Below, in pieces: positions 36,355 to 45,325 of a stretch of 64,000 nucleotides of DNA. The DNA lies in assembly GCA_014872785.1 (NCBI GenBank), contig WKFJ01000004.1:162838-226837 (forward strand), written 5' to 3'. The notes beneath the pieces were generated by a model, which did no database searches, was not told where the DNA came from, and saw only the letters and a list, made by a program, of their open reading frames with translations. The DNA is from Alteromonadaceae bacterium. GTDB taxonomy: Bacteria; Pseudomonadota; Gammaproteobacteria; Enterobacterales; Alteromonadaceae. Position 1 is the stretch's first letter; the number at the start of each line of letters is the position of its first letter. The position numbers and the translations under genes are program-made.

Positions 36355-36539
36355 TCTAATACCTTTGAACGATAGTAACTCTGGGCACCAGATAAACTAT
36401 TTGCCGAGATCATTCGGCATGTTAACAGTGTTTTATGTGACAGCTTATACGCACAAAGCGACATAAAGGTGCTAACCGGTTCGTAGAAATCAGAAAAAGT
36501 GTATCGCCCCTAATTAATCTATCGGCAAGGTCACTAAAG

Positions 36540-37838
36540 TTATGTTTTAGGCAATACAAACCTAAAACAACTGCCTTTGCCAACAACACTCTCAACCGTC
36601 AGACTACCGCCGTGAGCAATCGCAATTTTACGGCACAAATATAAACCTAACCCCACCCCTTTATGGGAGCGGTTATCTATATTCTCTACTCGATAGAAAG
36701 GCTCGAATATTCGCTCCTGTAACTCAGTTGAAATACCCGGGCCATTGTCTCGAACGCTAAACACAAACTCTTTATCGGTTTGGTCTACAACTAGTTCAAC
36801 CTTCGCCTCTTTAGGTGAGTATTCGATGGCGTTGCGTAACAAGTTGCGCAACAAGAACTTGATGCGGCCGATATCCAGCTGAATCGCTTCTTCGGGTATC
36901 TCAGAAGCAACGCTAATCGACTCTGCATTGTCTTGCTCAGCCAATATCTCTTCCATCAAACTTGGCAGATAATAATGCGATTGATGAAGTACCTTATGCC
37001 CTTGCTCAAGCCGCTCTGCCTCAAGCAATTGTTCAATCATTTGATCCATCTGGGCAATATCTTTGTTGAGATCGGCACTGACACTTGATTCTTCAAGCAT
37101 GGCCAAAGATACCTTCATCCTAGCCATAGGCGTTCGCAACTCGTGACTGATGGCCAATAGCAGCTCATTTTTTGCATCGAATAACTGTTGCAGGTCGGCG
37201 GCCATTTTATTAAGTCCACGGGTTAACTCTGCCAATTCGGTTTTGGGATGCTTATCAATTCGATAGTTAAACTCTCCCTGGCTCACCCGTTTAGAACTTT
37301 TCGTCGCCTCCGCAATAGGTTTTAACCAACGCCGCAGTGCGAGATAACTCAAAGTAAATACCAAAACCGCAGCCACCCAAGGCCAGTATTTAAGCCAGCC
37401 TGGCGATAACAACAAAGTTGCAGGCAAGGCGGTGAAAGCGACCCAGGTATCTTCCTTATTTGCCAGTAAGTAGTACCTAAACTGGTACTTTGTAAAATAA
37501 AGGGACTTTATGGGTTCTGCGGATTCTAGGAGAGTCGAAACCTCGGGAAAGTTATCCCAGGTTGTCCACACTTGCTCTCCTCGAACCACTTTGATATCAA
37601 CTTTTGGCTGACTAACCTCTTCTCTGATTTTTTCAATGTTGATGTCCTTGTCGTGAAGGCGTGTCAATCTCTCGTAGATTTGATCGTGATTCTCCCGAAT
37701 AAGCTCTCTTACTTCCCCCTCAGAATAGGTAAAAAAGCCTAATGTAATAAAAATGGCTAGCAGAACCGTGGTCACATTGAATAAAAGAAAAAAACGGGCG
37801 TATAAGCCCATTTTGGGTAGGCTAAGTTTGTGTCTCAT
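36540..37838 (-). CDS. Envelope-stress-like sensor histidine kinase
   Basis: A 432-residue kinase with TM1 near residues 15-38, a short periplasmic domain of about 110 residues and TM2 near 150-168. A HAMP linker, His232 in AISHELRTPMARMKV, and an ATPase domain with LLRNAIEYSPKEA, VRDNGPGIS and HKGVGLGLYLCRKIA follow. Its ATG overlaps the response regulator's stop by 4 bp. The general layout and the facing Spy/CpxP-like gene suggest a CpxA- or RstB-type envelope sensor. The exact orthology cannot be fixed from sequence reading alone. Confidence 0.9.
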   Translation of the reverse strand: MRHKLSLPKMGLYARFFLLFNVTTVLLAIFITLGFFTYSEGEVRELIRENHDQIYERLTRLHDKDINIEKIREEVSQPKVDIKVVRGEQVWTTWDNFPEVSTLLESAEPIKSLYFTKYQFRYYLLANKEDTWVAFTALPATLLLSPGWLKYWPWVAAVLVFTLSYLALRRWLKPIAEATKSSKRVSQGEFNYRIDKHPKTELAELTRGLNKMAADLQQLFDAKNELLLAISHELRTPMARMKVSLAMLEESSVSADLNKDIAQMDQMIEQLLEAERLEQGHKVLHQSHYYLPSLMEEILAEQDNAESISVASEIPEEAIQLDIGRIKFLLRNLLRNAIEYSPKEAKVELVVDQTDKEFVFSVRDNGPGISTELQERIFEPFYRVENIDNRSHKGVGLGLYLCRKIAIAHGGSLTVESVVGKGSCFRFVLPKT

Positions 37839-38524
37839 TTACGTTTTGCCACAAAGGTATAGCCGACATTGCGCAAAGTTTTAATAAAACGCACCTGCTG
37901 CGGATTGTCGCCAAGCTTTTGCCGCAATCGACTCATTAAGATGTCGATTGAGCGACTATACACGTCTGCATCAATGCCTTTGAGTTCATTGAGCAATTCA
38001 TCTCGATTAAAGACCTTGCCGGGACTGGCCGCGAGTAATACGAGCAAACGAAACTCCATTCCGGTCAGTTTGATCTCTTCTCCGTCCAATACCGCTTTAT
38101 GATGTTTGGAATAGATATCTAAATCTTCAAAGCGCCATACATCTACGTCAGTGTTAGCTGTCACATTCCGACGCAGTAGAACTTGAATTCGCGCAACCAG
38201 CTCCCTTGGTTCAAAAGGTTTAGCAAGGTAATCATCAGCGCCGATTTCCAACCCTAAAACCTTATCGGTGAGCTCTCCCCGCGCCGTTAACATTATAATA
38301 GGTAGAGCACTCTGAGCTCGTATCTCTTTGCATAAACTAAACCCGTCCGTTTCAGGCAACATAACATCTAGCAGCAACAAGTCCGGTGACTCGTTAGACA
38401 GTTTTTCCCTGCCATCAGACGGTGTATTGGCAACAATCAATTCAAGTCCAAATTGAGTGAAGTAGTCGACCAAACGCTCACATAAGGTTTCGTCATCATC
38501 AATAATCAGTATTTTTGCGCTCAT
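37835..38524 (-). CDS. OmpR-family response regulator, Cpx-like
   Basis: A regulator of 229 residues from the ATG at 38522-38524 (MSAKILIIDDDETLC). The receiver has DDD near residue 10, Asp53 in LLDVMLPETDG, and IIMLTARGE then GADDYLAKPFEPRELVARI. The winged helix ends RSIDILMSRLRQKLG and TLRNVGYTFV. The longer in-frame starts add residues with no homology. It overlaps the kinase gene by 4 bp (ATGA). Phased GTTAC repeats lie 77 bp upstream in the divergent promoter region, fitting autoregulation. Confidence 0.91.
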   Translation of the reverse strand: MSAKILIIDDDETLCERLVDYFTQFGLELIVANTPSDGREKLSNESPDLLLLDVMLPETDGFSLCKEIRAQSALPIIMLTARGELTDKVLGLEIGADDYLAKPFEPRELVARIQVLLRRNVTANTDVDVWRFEDLDIYSKHHKAVLDGEEIKLTGMEFRLLVLLAASPGKVFNRDELLNELKGIDADVYSRSIDILMSRLRQKLGDNPQQVRFIKTLRNVGYTFVAKRK

Positions 38525-38600
38525 TTTCATCCGCTGTAACTGTTGCTCAGCAATAAGTTTGCACCTATTCGACGAATAAACCAATGCTGAAAAAGCGAAT

Positions 38601-38625
38601 GTTACGTTTCGTTACGTAGCGTTGC
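38601..38625. promoter_or_regulatory. Phased GTTAC direct repeats
   Basis: Five consecutive 5-mers read GTTAC GTTTC GTTAC GTAGC GTTGC, so GTTAC recurs at 38601 and 38611 with a 10-bp period. The pattern resembles the CpxR box, which is two GTAAA half-sites about 5 bp apart. It sits between the divergent response regulator and the Spy-like gene. Confidence 0.6.
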
Positions 38626-38696
38626 ACTGGCGAAAAGATGTAGTTGCCCGCCTGAGATACATTTACTACGAACCTGACCACACGAGGAAATTTCGG

Positions 38697-39107
38697 ATGA
38701 AAAAATTAGTGATAAGTGCAATCGCAGCGATGACGTTAAGCACCAGTACGATGGCTGACGAGTATGACCACCAGCAACCTAATGAGACTGCGATCAAGAT
38801 GTTTTTAATGACGCAAAACATGACTGACGAACAGGAAGATCTTGCAGTACAGTTAGTGCGTCAAGTTAAAACTCTGGCGTCTGTTGTCAAAGCCCCGAAA
38901 CAGGAAGTCACTGAGTATGTAAAAGGTCTAGCAGAGCAAGATTACATTGACGTTGCTGAGGTCATGCAAAAATACAAAACCTGGCAACAAGAAGTGGATG
39001 CAGAGTTTGAACAAAGCTTAAACACAGTCGCTGAATTGCACGCCAGTATGAGTATAGAACAGCGCAAAAAGTTAATGGCAACCATCAAAATGCTACGCTC
39101 AAATTAA
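38697..39107 (+). CDS. Small periplasmic Spy/CpxP-like protein
   Basis: A 136-residue exported protein (signal peptide VISAIAAMTLSTSTMA) that is almost entirely helical and charged after cleavage. Near the end SMSIEQRKKLMATIKML resembles the LTxxQ motif of the Spy/CpxP periplasmic chaperones and stress inhibitors. The ATG at 38697 is preceded by GAGGAA at 8 bp. It faces an OmpR-type two-component operon across phased GTTAC repeats, the same arrangement as cpxP and cpxRA in E. coli. Homology is weak, so the name rests partly on context. Confidence 0.65.
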   Translation: MKKLVISAIAAMTLSTSTMADEYDHQQPNETAIKMFLMTQNMTDEQEDLAVQLVRQVKTLASVVKAPKQEVTEYVKGLAEQDYIDVAEVMQKYKTWQQEVDAEFEQSLNTVAELHASMSIEQRKKLMATIKMLRSN

Positions 39108-39196
39108 ACCATTTAACGCAAATAAGCGACGTAAATGGCGTTGACGAATATTAATTCAATTATCTCTTAATGACATTTACATCAAGTTTAACCGCG

Positions 39197-39243
39197 TGCT
39201 ATGTCGATGATGATTAACAAATATTCATCTAGTCGACATAGCA
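39197..39243. promoter_or_regulatory. Large perfect inverted repeat
   Basis: TGCTATGTCGA (39197-39207) and TCGACATAGCA (39233-39243) pair over 11 bp. Inside the loop GATGA and TCATC can add five more pairs. It lies 22 bp before the start of the Zn-protease gene, overlapping the likely leader. Operator, leader structure, or terminator of the preceding gene are all possible. No strong T run follows. Confidence 0.5.
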
Positions 39244-39265
39244 GGCTTATTTTATAGGAGCAATA

Positions 39266-40024
39266 ATGAAAAGTTTATGGACTATCTTGGCAATATGGGT
39301 GGTGAGCACCCAAGTGGTATTCGCCAACATCTACAAAATACAAGGTGCTAACCCCAATCTTACCTTCGTTTACAAAGGTGAAGGGTTTACCGATGCACAC
39401 AAGCAAAGAATTGAGAATATCGCGGTAATTGCTGAGCGCGATGTACGTTTGTTTTTTCCTGAGATGAATAAAAATATTAACTTCACAGTCTCCACTATGG
39501 ACGTTGATTTAAGTATGGTGGGGCACGCCACGGGAATGGCTTTGCGCCATACAGGCACCGCTGAAGTTCAGTTGAGACTGTCTACATTTGAAGGGGCAAG
39601 TTTAGATGTCGCGATCAACGACGGTCTGCGTTCACTATTGTTACACGAGCTACATCATGTCGCCAGAGGCTGGGCGATTGAAGACAACCGCTTCCCCTAC
39701 GGCATATACATTGCAGCAGTTAACGAGGGTTTGGCAGTGGTGTTTGCAGAATTGCTAACCGGAAACGCCTATGACGGCAATATAGGGCCCGCGGATGTTG
39801 ATACTTGGGTCGACGAAATTCTAGCCCTGCCCCAAGATGCTAATTACAACAAATGGGTGTCAGGTTTTCACCCAGATGGGCGAGGCGCTATCGGCTATAA
39901 AACAGGTCGCTATATTATTTATAAGGCGCTTGTTGAAGGCGATAAAAACATTGTTCAGTTAAGTAAAATGTCTATCCATGACATCCTAAAAGAAGCGGGA
40001 ATCAAACCGCCTAAGCAAGACTAA
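39266..40024 (+). CDS. Putative exported Zn-dependent protease (HExxH)
   Basis: A 252-residue exported protein (signal peptide TILAIWVVSTQVVFA). The motif LLLHELHHVARGW near residue 127 carries HExxH, and Glu in AVNEGLAVVFAEL about 27 residues later is placed to be the third zinc ligand, as in gluzincin-type peptidases and the DUF2268 family. The ATG at 39266 has AGGAG upstream. It is probably secreted or periplasmic. The target is unknown. It follows the Spy-like gene by about 160 bp, with a large inverted repeat between. Confidence 0.72.
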   Translation: MKSLWTILAIWVVSTQVVFANIYKIQGANPNLTFVYKGEGFTDAHKQRIENIAVIAERDVRLFFPEMNKNINFTVSTMDVDLSMVGHATGMALRHTGTAEVQLRLSTFEGASLDVAINDGLRSLLLHELHHVARGWAIEDNRFPYGIYIAAVNEGLAVVFAELLTGNAYDGNIGPADVDTWVDEILALPQDANYNKWVSGFHPDGRGAIGYKTGRYIIYKALVEGDKNIVQLSKMSIHDILKEAGIKPPKQD

Positions 40025-40081
40025 CAAGGTAAGGCGCGTCTTTTCTAGTCTGTTAAAGACGCGCTTAAATCCAGAGTAACC

Positions 40082-41287
40082 TTATCCTTCAAAATAGATG
40101 CGCAGCATCTCATTAGTAATCTTGTCTGTTGCTTGATTGGCTTGCTCTCCGCCGGCATTGGTAACAGAAATAACGATAATTTGTTGTTCAACGCTGATAC
40201 CTAACTTGGCATACCATAGATTATTGGAACCATCGTGAAATATTGAATCAGGTTGTATGAACCACCCCAAAGCGTAATCCGACCCAGACATAGGCTGATG
40301 TAAATGCGCGAAACTTGCGCTGGTGAGCAACGAAGATTCACCGAACGCTCCCAACATGTGTGCCGATGCATACTTAGCAAGCGAAGCTAATGACATATGC
40401 ACTGTGCCTGCAGGGCCTATAACTGCGGGGTTGTCCGCCCCATCTTGAAAAGGCGCCATTGCATTGTAACTGCCTCCCTGAGCAAGGTGGCCTTGAGGCT
40501 GGTCATCTCCATCACCCGGTGCACCGAATCCTGCGTCGGTTATGGCAAGTGGTGTAAACAACTCCTCTTGCATCAAGGTTTCCCAACTTTTACCACTTAC
40601 CGCTTCCAACATGGCGCCTGCTACGACGAAACCTAAGTTACTATAATAATAGTCATCACCATTATTGACCGCCGCAGTATTGAGCGCAGTACTGACCACT
40701 TCTCGGCGTTGAATCATTAAATCTTCGGACGAGTTAGACACTGCCCACCAATCGATATTTCGTTGCAGACCTGCATGGTGCGATAATAGTTGCTCAAGGG
40801 TAACAGCATCAAATTGCCCGTTCCCCTCCAAGACTAACTCTGGGAAAATGTCCCGAATGCGACTGCCCCATTGAATAAGCCCTTTTTCCACAAACCTGGC
40901 TGCCAGTGTTGCCGTCATGGATTTTGTGATTGAGCCAAGGTGCCACACATCCCGTGTTGTAACGTCTTTATCAGTGCCAATAGACCGCTTGCCATCAACA
41001 CCATTGAATATCACCTCATTGTTATAACTTAGCAGTCCGGCGACGGCAGGCAACCCATACTCGTCGCGAATGCTCGACAAGCTAGTTTGCAATGCATCGG
41101 AGACACCTGTTGTAGTAACCGTTGTTACTGGCGGAATCGTTGGGCCAGGTGGGATACCCCCATTGCCACTTCCGCCAGCACCTCCGCAGGAAACGACACT
41201 TGTCGCAAGTACTGAGATAAGAATCAGAGATTTAATTTTCGCCGATGGCATCAGAAGATTTGAAAATATTGAAAGGTTGCAAGTCAT
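40082..41287 (-). CDS. Beta-lactamase-family serine hydrolase, lipoprotein
   Basis: A 401-residue lipoprotein (lipobox SVVSC, followed by a Gly/Ser/Pro linker). The class C beta-lactamase/DD-peptidase fold is shown by the nucleophile SxxK in LGSITKSMTATLA, the Tyr-x-Asn element YYYSNLGFVVAGAM, and HDGSN near the end in place of the KTG triad. Such proteins are usually esterases or peptidases rather than true beta-lactamases. The ATG at 41285-41287 was chosen since AGGAG lies 8 bp upstream; a GTG 9 bp earlier falls within that site. Confidence 0.85.
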   Translation of the reverse strand: MTCNLSIFSNLLMPSAKIKSLILISVLATSVVSCGGAGGSGNGGIPPGPTIPPVTTVTTTGVSDALQTSLSSIRDEYGLPAVAGLLSYNNEVIFNGVDGKRSIGTDKDVTTRDVWHLGSITKSMTATLAARFVEKGLIQWGSRIRDIFPELVLEGNGQFDAVTLEQLLSHHAGLQRNIDWWAVSNSSEDLMIQRREVVSTALNTAAVNNGDDYYYSNLGFVVAGAMLEAVSGKSWETLMQEELFTPLAITDAGFGAPGDGDDQPQGHLAQGGSYNAMAPFQDGADNPAVIGPAGTVHMSLASLAKYASAHMLGAFGESSLLTSASFAHLHQPMSGSDYALGWFIQPDSIFHDGSNNLWYAKLGISVEQQIIVISVTNAGGEQANQATDKITNEMLRIYFEG

Positions 41288-41406
41288 GTAAAGCACTCCT
41301 GTTAAAATGTACCTTTTCAGTTAACAAGAATGTCGAAAAAAAGTAGTGAGATAGGCGTTAGAAAAACATTGGAAAAATATTTAAGCCTGTAAGCCATTGA
41401 ATTTTA

Positions 41407-43524
41407 TTACTTTATTATTGCTCCTCTGATATTAACTTCTTGCCTCGTTCGATTGACAATAACCACTTTGCCAGAGGATTTGTCGTAGCTAAATAAGCCG
41501 CTTAAAGGCGCAGGTAACTCAGCGATTACATCGTGATTGCTGGTTTCGGTACATTGTTTTGAGGACAGTATTTGGCATTTGAGAATAAGGTTGTCTTTCG
41601 CATAAACAAGCTCCTTGTCACGTAGTTCCCACCAAAACGAACTGCCCTCGAAGTCATCCCACAAAGCAACATGACGCTTATTTGAAATGTCGTATAAGCA
41701 CAGCTCCTGTTCCGAGTTTTCGTAAATCAATTGCGTATCGTTAACAAAAACCGCTCTATGAGCATTTTCCAAAGTAGCCAGTGCCTGTTTATCCCCATTA
41801 AAAATATGTACTTTCCATTTATTATCGCGAAATTCACTAAAAGCGAACGCGCTAGCATCATCGGAAACACTCGGGAAAAAGGGCTTGTGATGGGTGTTCA
41901 TTAATATCTGAACGCTGTTTTTTTCGATGTCCAGCAGGCCGATACTGTTTTGAGAAACCGCAATTATCTTGCTTTCATCGTTAGACCACGCAATATCGTA
42001 AAACTATTGGAAATTCTGGGTATCGGTAAGTTGTGAATGTTCTTCACCAATTTTAAGCCAAATTTGCGGTATCCCAGAGCGATTAGACACATAAGCTAAT
42101 TTCCCTCCTTTGGGCGAATAAACAGGTTCACTCTCAGAATAAGAAGTAGGGGTTAGTTTTGGTGTACTATTCGACGCAAAAAATTGTAAATTAGAGGAAT
42201 CGGCATCTGATACCAGGTAGATAGCAAGGTCATTGGCAACAGGACGAAAGTCATAGTTCCAGCCAACGGTAGTTTCTAGCAACAAACTCAACTGTTTGGT
42301 TTCGACGTCGAATTCCACCACTTTATCATTGCCCCAGTTATGCCATACCTTGTTCGGTTCAACAGACCAATAGGCCGTGTAGTAAACTGAATCAATATGC
42401 TGCAAAAGCACCTTTTTATTGGACTTAGGGTGATAAGCCAAAAAGTTAGTTTCGCGGTAATACAGATCTTCCAACAACAATAGCTCACCGGTTTGCCTGT
42501 GAACGTCCACAAATCTAAAACCAGCACCGTCTGTCGACGATTTCAGAACAGAGCTAACCTCTCCAGACTCTAGGTTGAGTCGATACAAATCTCGCCTTCC
42601 TGATTGCACTAAATCTCCGACTACGAAAAGCTCTGTTTTATCTCTATCAAGTGCCAGCCACGTTGCCGCGGTATTTGTACAATCGGACAATACGCGAACT
42701 TGCGATACTTCTTTGCGATCCAGTGTCAACGCCAGACTTACAATTTCACAGGAGTTATTGCGTCCCCTCACGGCCAACAGCTCATAGCCATCGCTGCCCC
42801 ATATAACAAAGCGATAGTCATAATCGTCATTGTTAATAGCGTAAGGGCTAAGTGTCCGTCGACTGTCGCGTAATTGCTCATTTTGAGAAGAAGCATCTGC
42901 AACAGGAAGTTTTTTGTTCTCACGAAGAGGTTTTAATAAGACATCAAAAGAAGTGCTATCTAATGGCCGATGCAGAAACGCTAAATACAACCCATCTTGG
43001 GATAAGCCCCCGCTTCTTTCATGCCCTGGTAAACTAGTCAAAGGGTAAGTCGATGTAATATCTATGCCTTGGTCTTGTGCCTGTTTCTCCCACGTAAACC
43101 AGAATAGAAGTAAAATGCTCAAAGAGGCCGCAGCCACAGCGAGAAATATTGTACCTAATGTTCTATTTTTAGGGATTACCGAGTCATCATGTATTGAGCT
43201 CTTGGAGTCGTCCAACGTGTGCACGTGAGCGACAAACTGATATCCCTTTTTAGGCAATGTTTTAATAAATAGTGGTTCTTTAGCGTTGTCGTTTAACGCT
43301 TTTCTAAGCTGCGAGATGCTCCAATTGATCGTATTGTCACTAACAATACTTTTACCCCAAACCTGCTCAAGTAGTTCGTCTCTAGACAAAACTCGCCCTT
43401 GGTTAGCAATCAACATCAATAGGAGTTCCGCTAGCTTTGGATCAAGATCAACTGATTGCTCGCCAATAGAAAGGGTATTGAGTTCACTATCAAAGATAAC
43501 GTCGTTAAGTGAATAGCGTGTCAC
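41407..43524 (-). pseudogene. CadC-like membrane regulator interrupted by one in-frame TAG
   Basis: One frame of 705 codons encodes a winged-helix DNA-binding domain (residues 10-110: LSRDELLEQVWGKSIVSDNT, FIKTLPKKGYQFVAHV), a TM segment (GTIFLAVAAASLSILLLFWF, about 128-148) and a periplasmic TolB-like beta-propeller. TAG at 42004-42006 follows LTDTQNFQ. The same frame continues FYDIAWSNDESKIIAVS, a standard propeller blade, and runs to 41407. No frameshift is present. A product ending at the stop would keep the DNA-binding and TM parts but miss the last 2-3 blades. The stop-read-through alternative cannot be excluded. Confidence 0.85.
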
Positions 43525-43680
43525 GATGCGAGAACTTGTTCTTTGTGGGTACTTTCACTAGATTACCCAAAAAGAATTATATGAGTAAAGCTATCGTTTA
43601 TTTGTTGATTTAAAGACCACTTATTTTCTAAACACTGTGACAACTTCAAGATAAAAGTTGCCACTGCAGCATAGTTCAAT

Positions 43681-43903
43681 TTAACGCAACTCTTGCCTAA
43701 CGATTTCAGCCCCCGCGCTTAATGCTTGCAACTTGCCTCTGGCGACGTGTCTCGGCAAAGTAGCCATGCAGCAATTGGTGCATGGGAATAGCTTGTCAGG
43801 ATCAACAAATTGCAATGCTTTTCTTAGGGTTGTCGCCACTTCTTCTGGGGTTTCAATTTGGTAAATAGCAACGCCAATCCCACCTACCATCATTCGTTTG
43901 CCA
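43681..43903 (-). pseudogene. 3' remnant of a MetE-like methionine synthase
   Basis: About 74 codons match the C-terminus of the short cobalamin-independent methionine synthase family: VGGIGVAIYQIETPEEV, then DPDKLFPCTNCCMATLPRHV with the zinc-binding Cys, and ARGKLQALSAGAEIVRQEL. The remaining 270 or so N-terminal residues are missing; the frame meets unrelated sequence near 43,900. That sequence is the 3' part of metR in the opposite direction, so the two genes' 5' ends and their shared promoter region were lost together. Confidence 0.8.
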
Positions 43904-44256
43904 AACAAGATTTAGTACTGCCGGCGCAGCTCGCAAATGAGACGCTATTCAGTTACCCGGTTGAGCCTCAACGGTTAGATATTTTCAGCCAGTTTTTAAA
44001 TCCCGCAAAATGCAGTGTCAAACACCATAAAATCATGGAAACGACTGAAATAATGATGCAAATGGTAGCCGCAGGCCGAGGCGTTTGTGCCTTACCCGGC
44101 TGGTTAGTGGACGAATATGCAAAAACGCTTGCCATCAAAAGTCTCAGGTTTGGCGAAGATGGGATACACAAACACATCAATATTGGTATCCGCAAAGGTG
44201 AACGAACATTGCAGTATCTAGATGACTTTATTGTCACAGCTAAAAGCATTATTTAG
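43900..44256 (+). pseudogene. 3' remnant of a MetR-like LysR regulator
   Basis: About 118 codons match the end of the effector-binding domain of MetR: LPAQLANETLFSYPVEPQRL, then MMQMVAAGRGVCALPGWLVD, the best-conserved part. The helix-turn-helix and the first 180 residues are absent. The open frame continues upstream to 43858 only because the metE remnant's antisense happens to be open. MetR normally activates metE and is transcribed divergently from it, so this is the other half of a scar. Its 3' end overlaps the convergent hydrolase by 8 bp. Confidence 0.8.
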
Positions 44257-45130
44257 ATGCAATCTTATTGCGTAGATAATTAATTTCATTGAGCACGGCC
44301 TCTGGTTCGTAAACGTGTATAAAGTGCTCCGGTGTTTTGGCAAATACGATCTTGGTTTGGCTAGACAGACTTTGCATCCTCGCCAAATCGCCTGCATAAA
44401 GTGTTTTCATGCGCTCCCATACGTTTGGATGCCAGTCAGCAGGAGCCTCACCACCCTGCCATATAGCGTTTGCAGCCCACAGTAAAACAAAAGGCGTATC
44501 TTCAAAGTCAGTGCTTTCTTTTATTAACTTTGCACTGCTTTTCATATCAATTTTTTCTGGGTTCAAAGCGGGGTTGTTCCAGCCATCGAGCTCTGCATTC
44601 ATCCGTTCTAGATTAGTTTTATCGTATTGCTCAGACTCGGGCTTCCATTTGGCGACATTGCCATAGAACATGCCGTACAAAGATGGGTCAACCAACAAGA
44701 TTGCATCAACTTGATGTGGATAAAGATCTCGAAATATCTTAATAGGGTACGAACCGTAGGAGTGCCCAATCATTAAATAAGGTGGCTTTACCTCGGCAGC
44801 AACGAGTAGCTTTTGTAATTGTTTTGCCATTACACCAACATCGTAGGTATCCAACGACTTATCACTTTTACCCAGATTAGCGCGATCATACAGGCAAATT
44901 CGATTGGTCTTACTAACCTCAGTGACGACTTTACTCCAACGACCGTCGGAACCTGCTCCACCAAATCCGGTATTAACAATAATGTTTGGCAAACCTGTGC
45001 CATAACACTCTATATATAGCTCTACTCTATCGATGTTGAACTTGCCTGCAATACTTGGAGCAATCTCAAGTGCCCAAACCTTAGAACATAAAAAAGCAAA
45101 AGCTATCGTTAAAAAAAGAAACTTGTTCAT
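44249..45130 (-). CDS. Exported alpha/beta hydrolase
   Basis: A 293-residue exported hydrolase (signal peptide LFLTIAFAFLCSKVWA). Elements of the fold are VNTGFGGAGSDGRWSKVV near residue 51, the Ser nucleophile in MIGHSYGSYPIKIF near 122, and a catalytic His probably in TPEHFIHVYEP near 275. The acid is likely the Asp after LLVDPSLYG or later. Substrate unknown; related exported hydrolases act on esters or small peptides. It is divergent from hemN. Confidence 0.82.
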   Translation of the reverse strand: MNKFLFLTIAFAFLCSKVWALEIAPSIAGKFNIDRVELYIECYGTGLPNIIVNTGFGGAGSDGRWSKVVTEVSKTNRICLYDRANLGKSDKSLDTYDVGVMAKQLQKLLVAAEVKPPYLMIGHSYGSYPIKIFRDLYPHQVDAILLVDPSLYGMFYGNVAKWKPESEQYDKTNLERMNAELDGWNNPALNPEKIDMKSSAKLIKESTDFEDTPFVLLWAANAIWQGGEAPADWHPNVWERMKTLYAGDLARMQSLSSQTKIVFAKTPEHFIHVYEPEAVLNEINYLRNKIASK

Positions 45131-45158
45131 CGAACTCCCTGTTAAGCCTAATCACATT

Positions 45159-45174
45159 GATTACAGTTGTAATC
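45159..45174. promoter_or_regulatory. GATTACA/TGTAATC inverted repeat
   Basis: GATTACA (45159-45165) and TGTAATC (45168-45174) form a perfect 7-bp inverted repeat with a 2-bp spacer. A third TGTAATC half-site follows near 45190. The palindrome is 29 bp upstream of the hydrolase ATG and is a candidate repressor operator; the regulator is unknown. Confidence 0.45.
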
Positions 45175-45258
45175 ATTGATAGACTACGCATGTAATCTTA
45201 ATGCGTCAACATTATTTCTGTTCTCATGCAAAGTTTCCAAATCATTCTTAGCAAGACA

Positions 45259-45300
45259 TTGATCGACATCAACACAAGAGTGCACAACACACTGTATTCT
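45259..45300 (+). promoter_or_regulatory. FNR box and promoter of hemN
   Basis: TTGATCGACATCAA at 45259-45272 is a perfect match to the FNR/Anr consensus TTGAT-N4-ATCAA. A -10-like TATTCT at 45295-45300 begins 22 bp after it. That puts the box centre near -41.5, the class II activating position. It lies 54 bp before the hemN start, where anaerobic induction is expected. Confidence 0.85.
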
Positions 45301-45325
45301 GCTCTACATTGATAGCCACTACTGA

